Below, piece by piece: positions 63,806 through 64,000 of a DNA stretch of 64,000 bases (position 1 is its first letter; each line of letters opens with the position of its first letter). The notes under the pieces were generated by a model. It saw only the letters and a program-made list of their open reading frames with translations. It ran no database searches and had not been told where the DNA came from. Source of the stretch: Leptospira ainazelensis (lineage in GTDB: Bacteria; Spirochaetota; Leptospiria; Leptospirales; Leptospiraceae); assembly GCF_016918785.1 (NCBI RefSeq), contig NZ_JAFFPT010000038.1, forward strand, positions 73,786-137,785, given 5' to 3'. The position numbers and the translations under genes are program-made.

Positions 63806-63995
63806 TGCATATCCTTACCCACAAAGTTGTTTGAATCTTAAGAAGAATCTGTCGGAACTCCGACAGTCCGCCGTAAAACGAAAGCCCCGCCCTGAAATTT
63901 TGCATAACCTTACCCACAAAGTTCTTTGAATCTTAAGAAAAATCTGTCGTAACAACGACAGTCCTCCGTAAAACGAAAGCCCCGCCCTGAAATTT
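63806..63995. repeat. 95-bp tandem repeat, two full copies, running off the window
   Basis: Copies at 63806-63900 and 63901-63995 differ at 7 of 95 positions. Each contains a 7-bp hairpin: CTGTCGG-AACT-CCGACAG in copy 1 and CTGTCGT-AACA-ACGACAG in copy 2. The array may continue beyond the window edge, since the last five bases begin TGGGT where a third unit would begin TGCAT. Confidence 0.9.
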
Positions 63996-64000
63996 TGGGT

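Noticed and set aside
63806..63995. CRISPR array
   Set aside because: The repeat unit is 95 bp, the copies adjoin without spacers and no cas gene is present.

Overview
This window is chromosomal DNA that reads as Leptospira, most likely a pathogenic-type species. Supporting signs are a LruC-like outer-membrane lipoprotein, many spirochaete-type lipoproteins with loose lipoboxes, a heme oxygenase beside a HmuY/TonB-receptor operon, tandem MBOAT/SGNH acylation genes, and short GAGYTCCYACA-type palindromic repeats between and inside genes. The species cannot be fixed from the sequence alone. I see no tRNA, rRNA, CRISPR array, insertion sequence or prophage.

Layout. 0-1.1 kb: three co-directional small lipoproteins, the first cut by the window edge. 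1.4-6.6 kb: a methylmalonyl-CoA mutase operon (small subunit, large subunit, MeaB GTPase). 6.7-11.6 kb: TerC and YhhN membrane proteins, a ferritin-like protein with a histone-H1-like tail, a class V aminotransferase and a BASS-family transporter. 11.6-14.3 kb: a small secreted CxxCH ORF, a membrane-bound LuxR-type regulator, rpmG (L33) and a zinc-less DksA. 14.5-20.8 kb: an O-antigen-ligase-like membrane protein, a PrsW-type membrane protease, LruC and UbiE/MenG. 21-22 kb: ExbB/ExbD.

21.9-32.0 kb holds a run of nine minus-strand genes with overlaps or mostly short gaps: GT87, GT4, a PH-like membrane protein, a GT-C enzyme, MBOAT, SGNH, MBOAT, SGNH and a MazG-like pyrophosphatase. It looks like a surface-glycan assembly and O-acylation locus. 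32-37 kb: queA, a Lon-like protease whose ATPase module looks dead, a putative beta-barrel protein and YbaB. 37-40.6 kb: a secreted M30-like metalloprotease and two lipoproteins, one with leucine-rich repeats.

40.7-48.3 kb is a metal and heme acquisition region: lipoprotein, HmuY and TonB receptor on one strand, heme oxygenase and an MFS transporter on the other, then a CobW-type metallochaperone and a Fur/Zur-family repressor. Fur-like boxes lie in front of all three transcription units. 48.3-51.1 kb: an SGNH protein and a GT-C protein. 51.6-55.3 kb: apt, an active HtrA-type protease and a paralogue that has lost its whole catalytic triad. 55.4-63.5 kb: HtpX, an NCS2 permease, an SspB-like protein, a CapD/FlaA1-type nucleotide-sugar dehydratase, a STAS-zinc-ribbon protein and a large unknown membrane-anchored protein. 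The window ends in a 95-bp tandem repeat containing a hairpin whose arms covary between copies.
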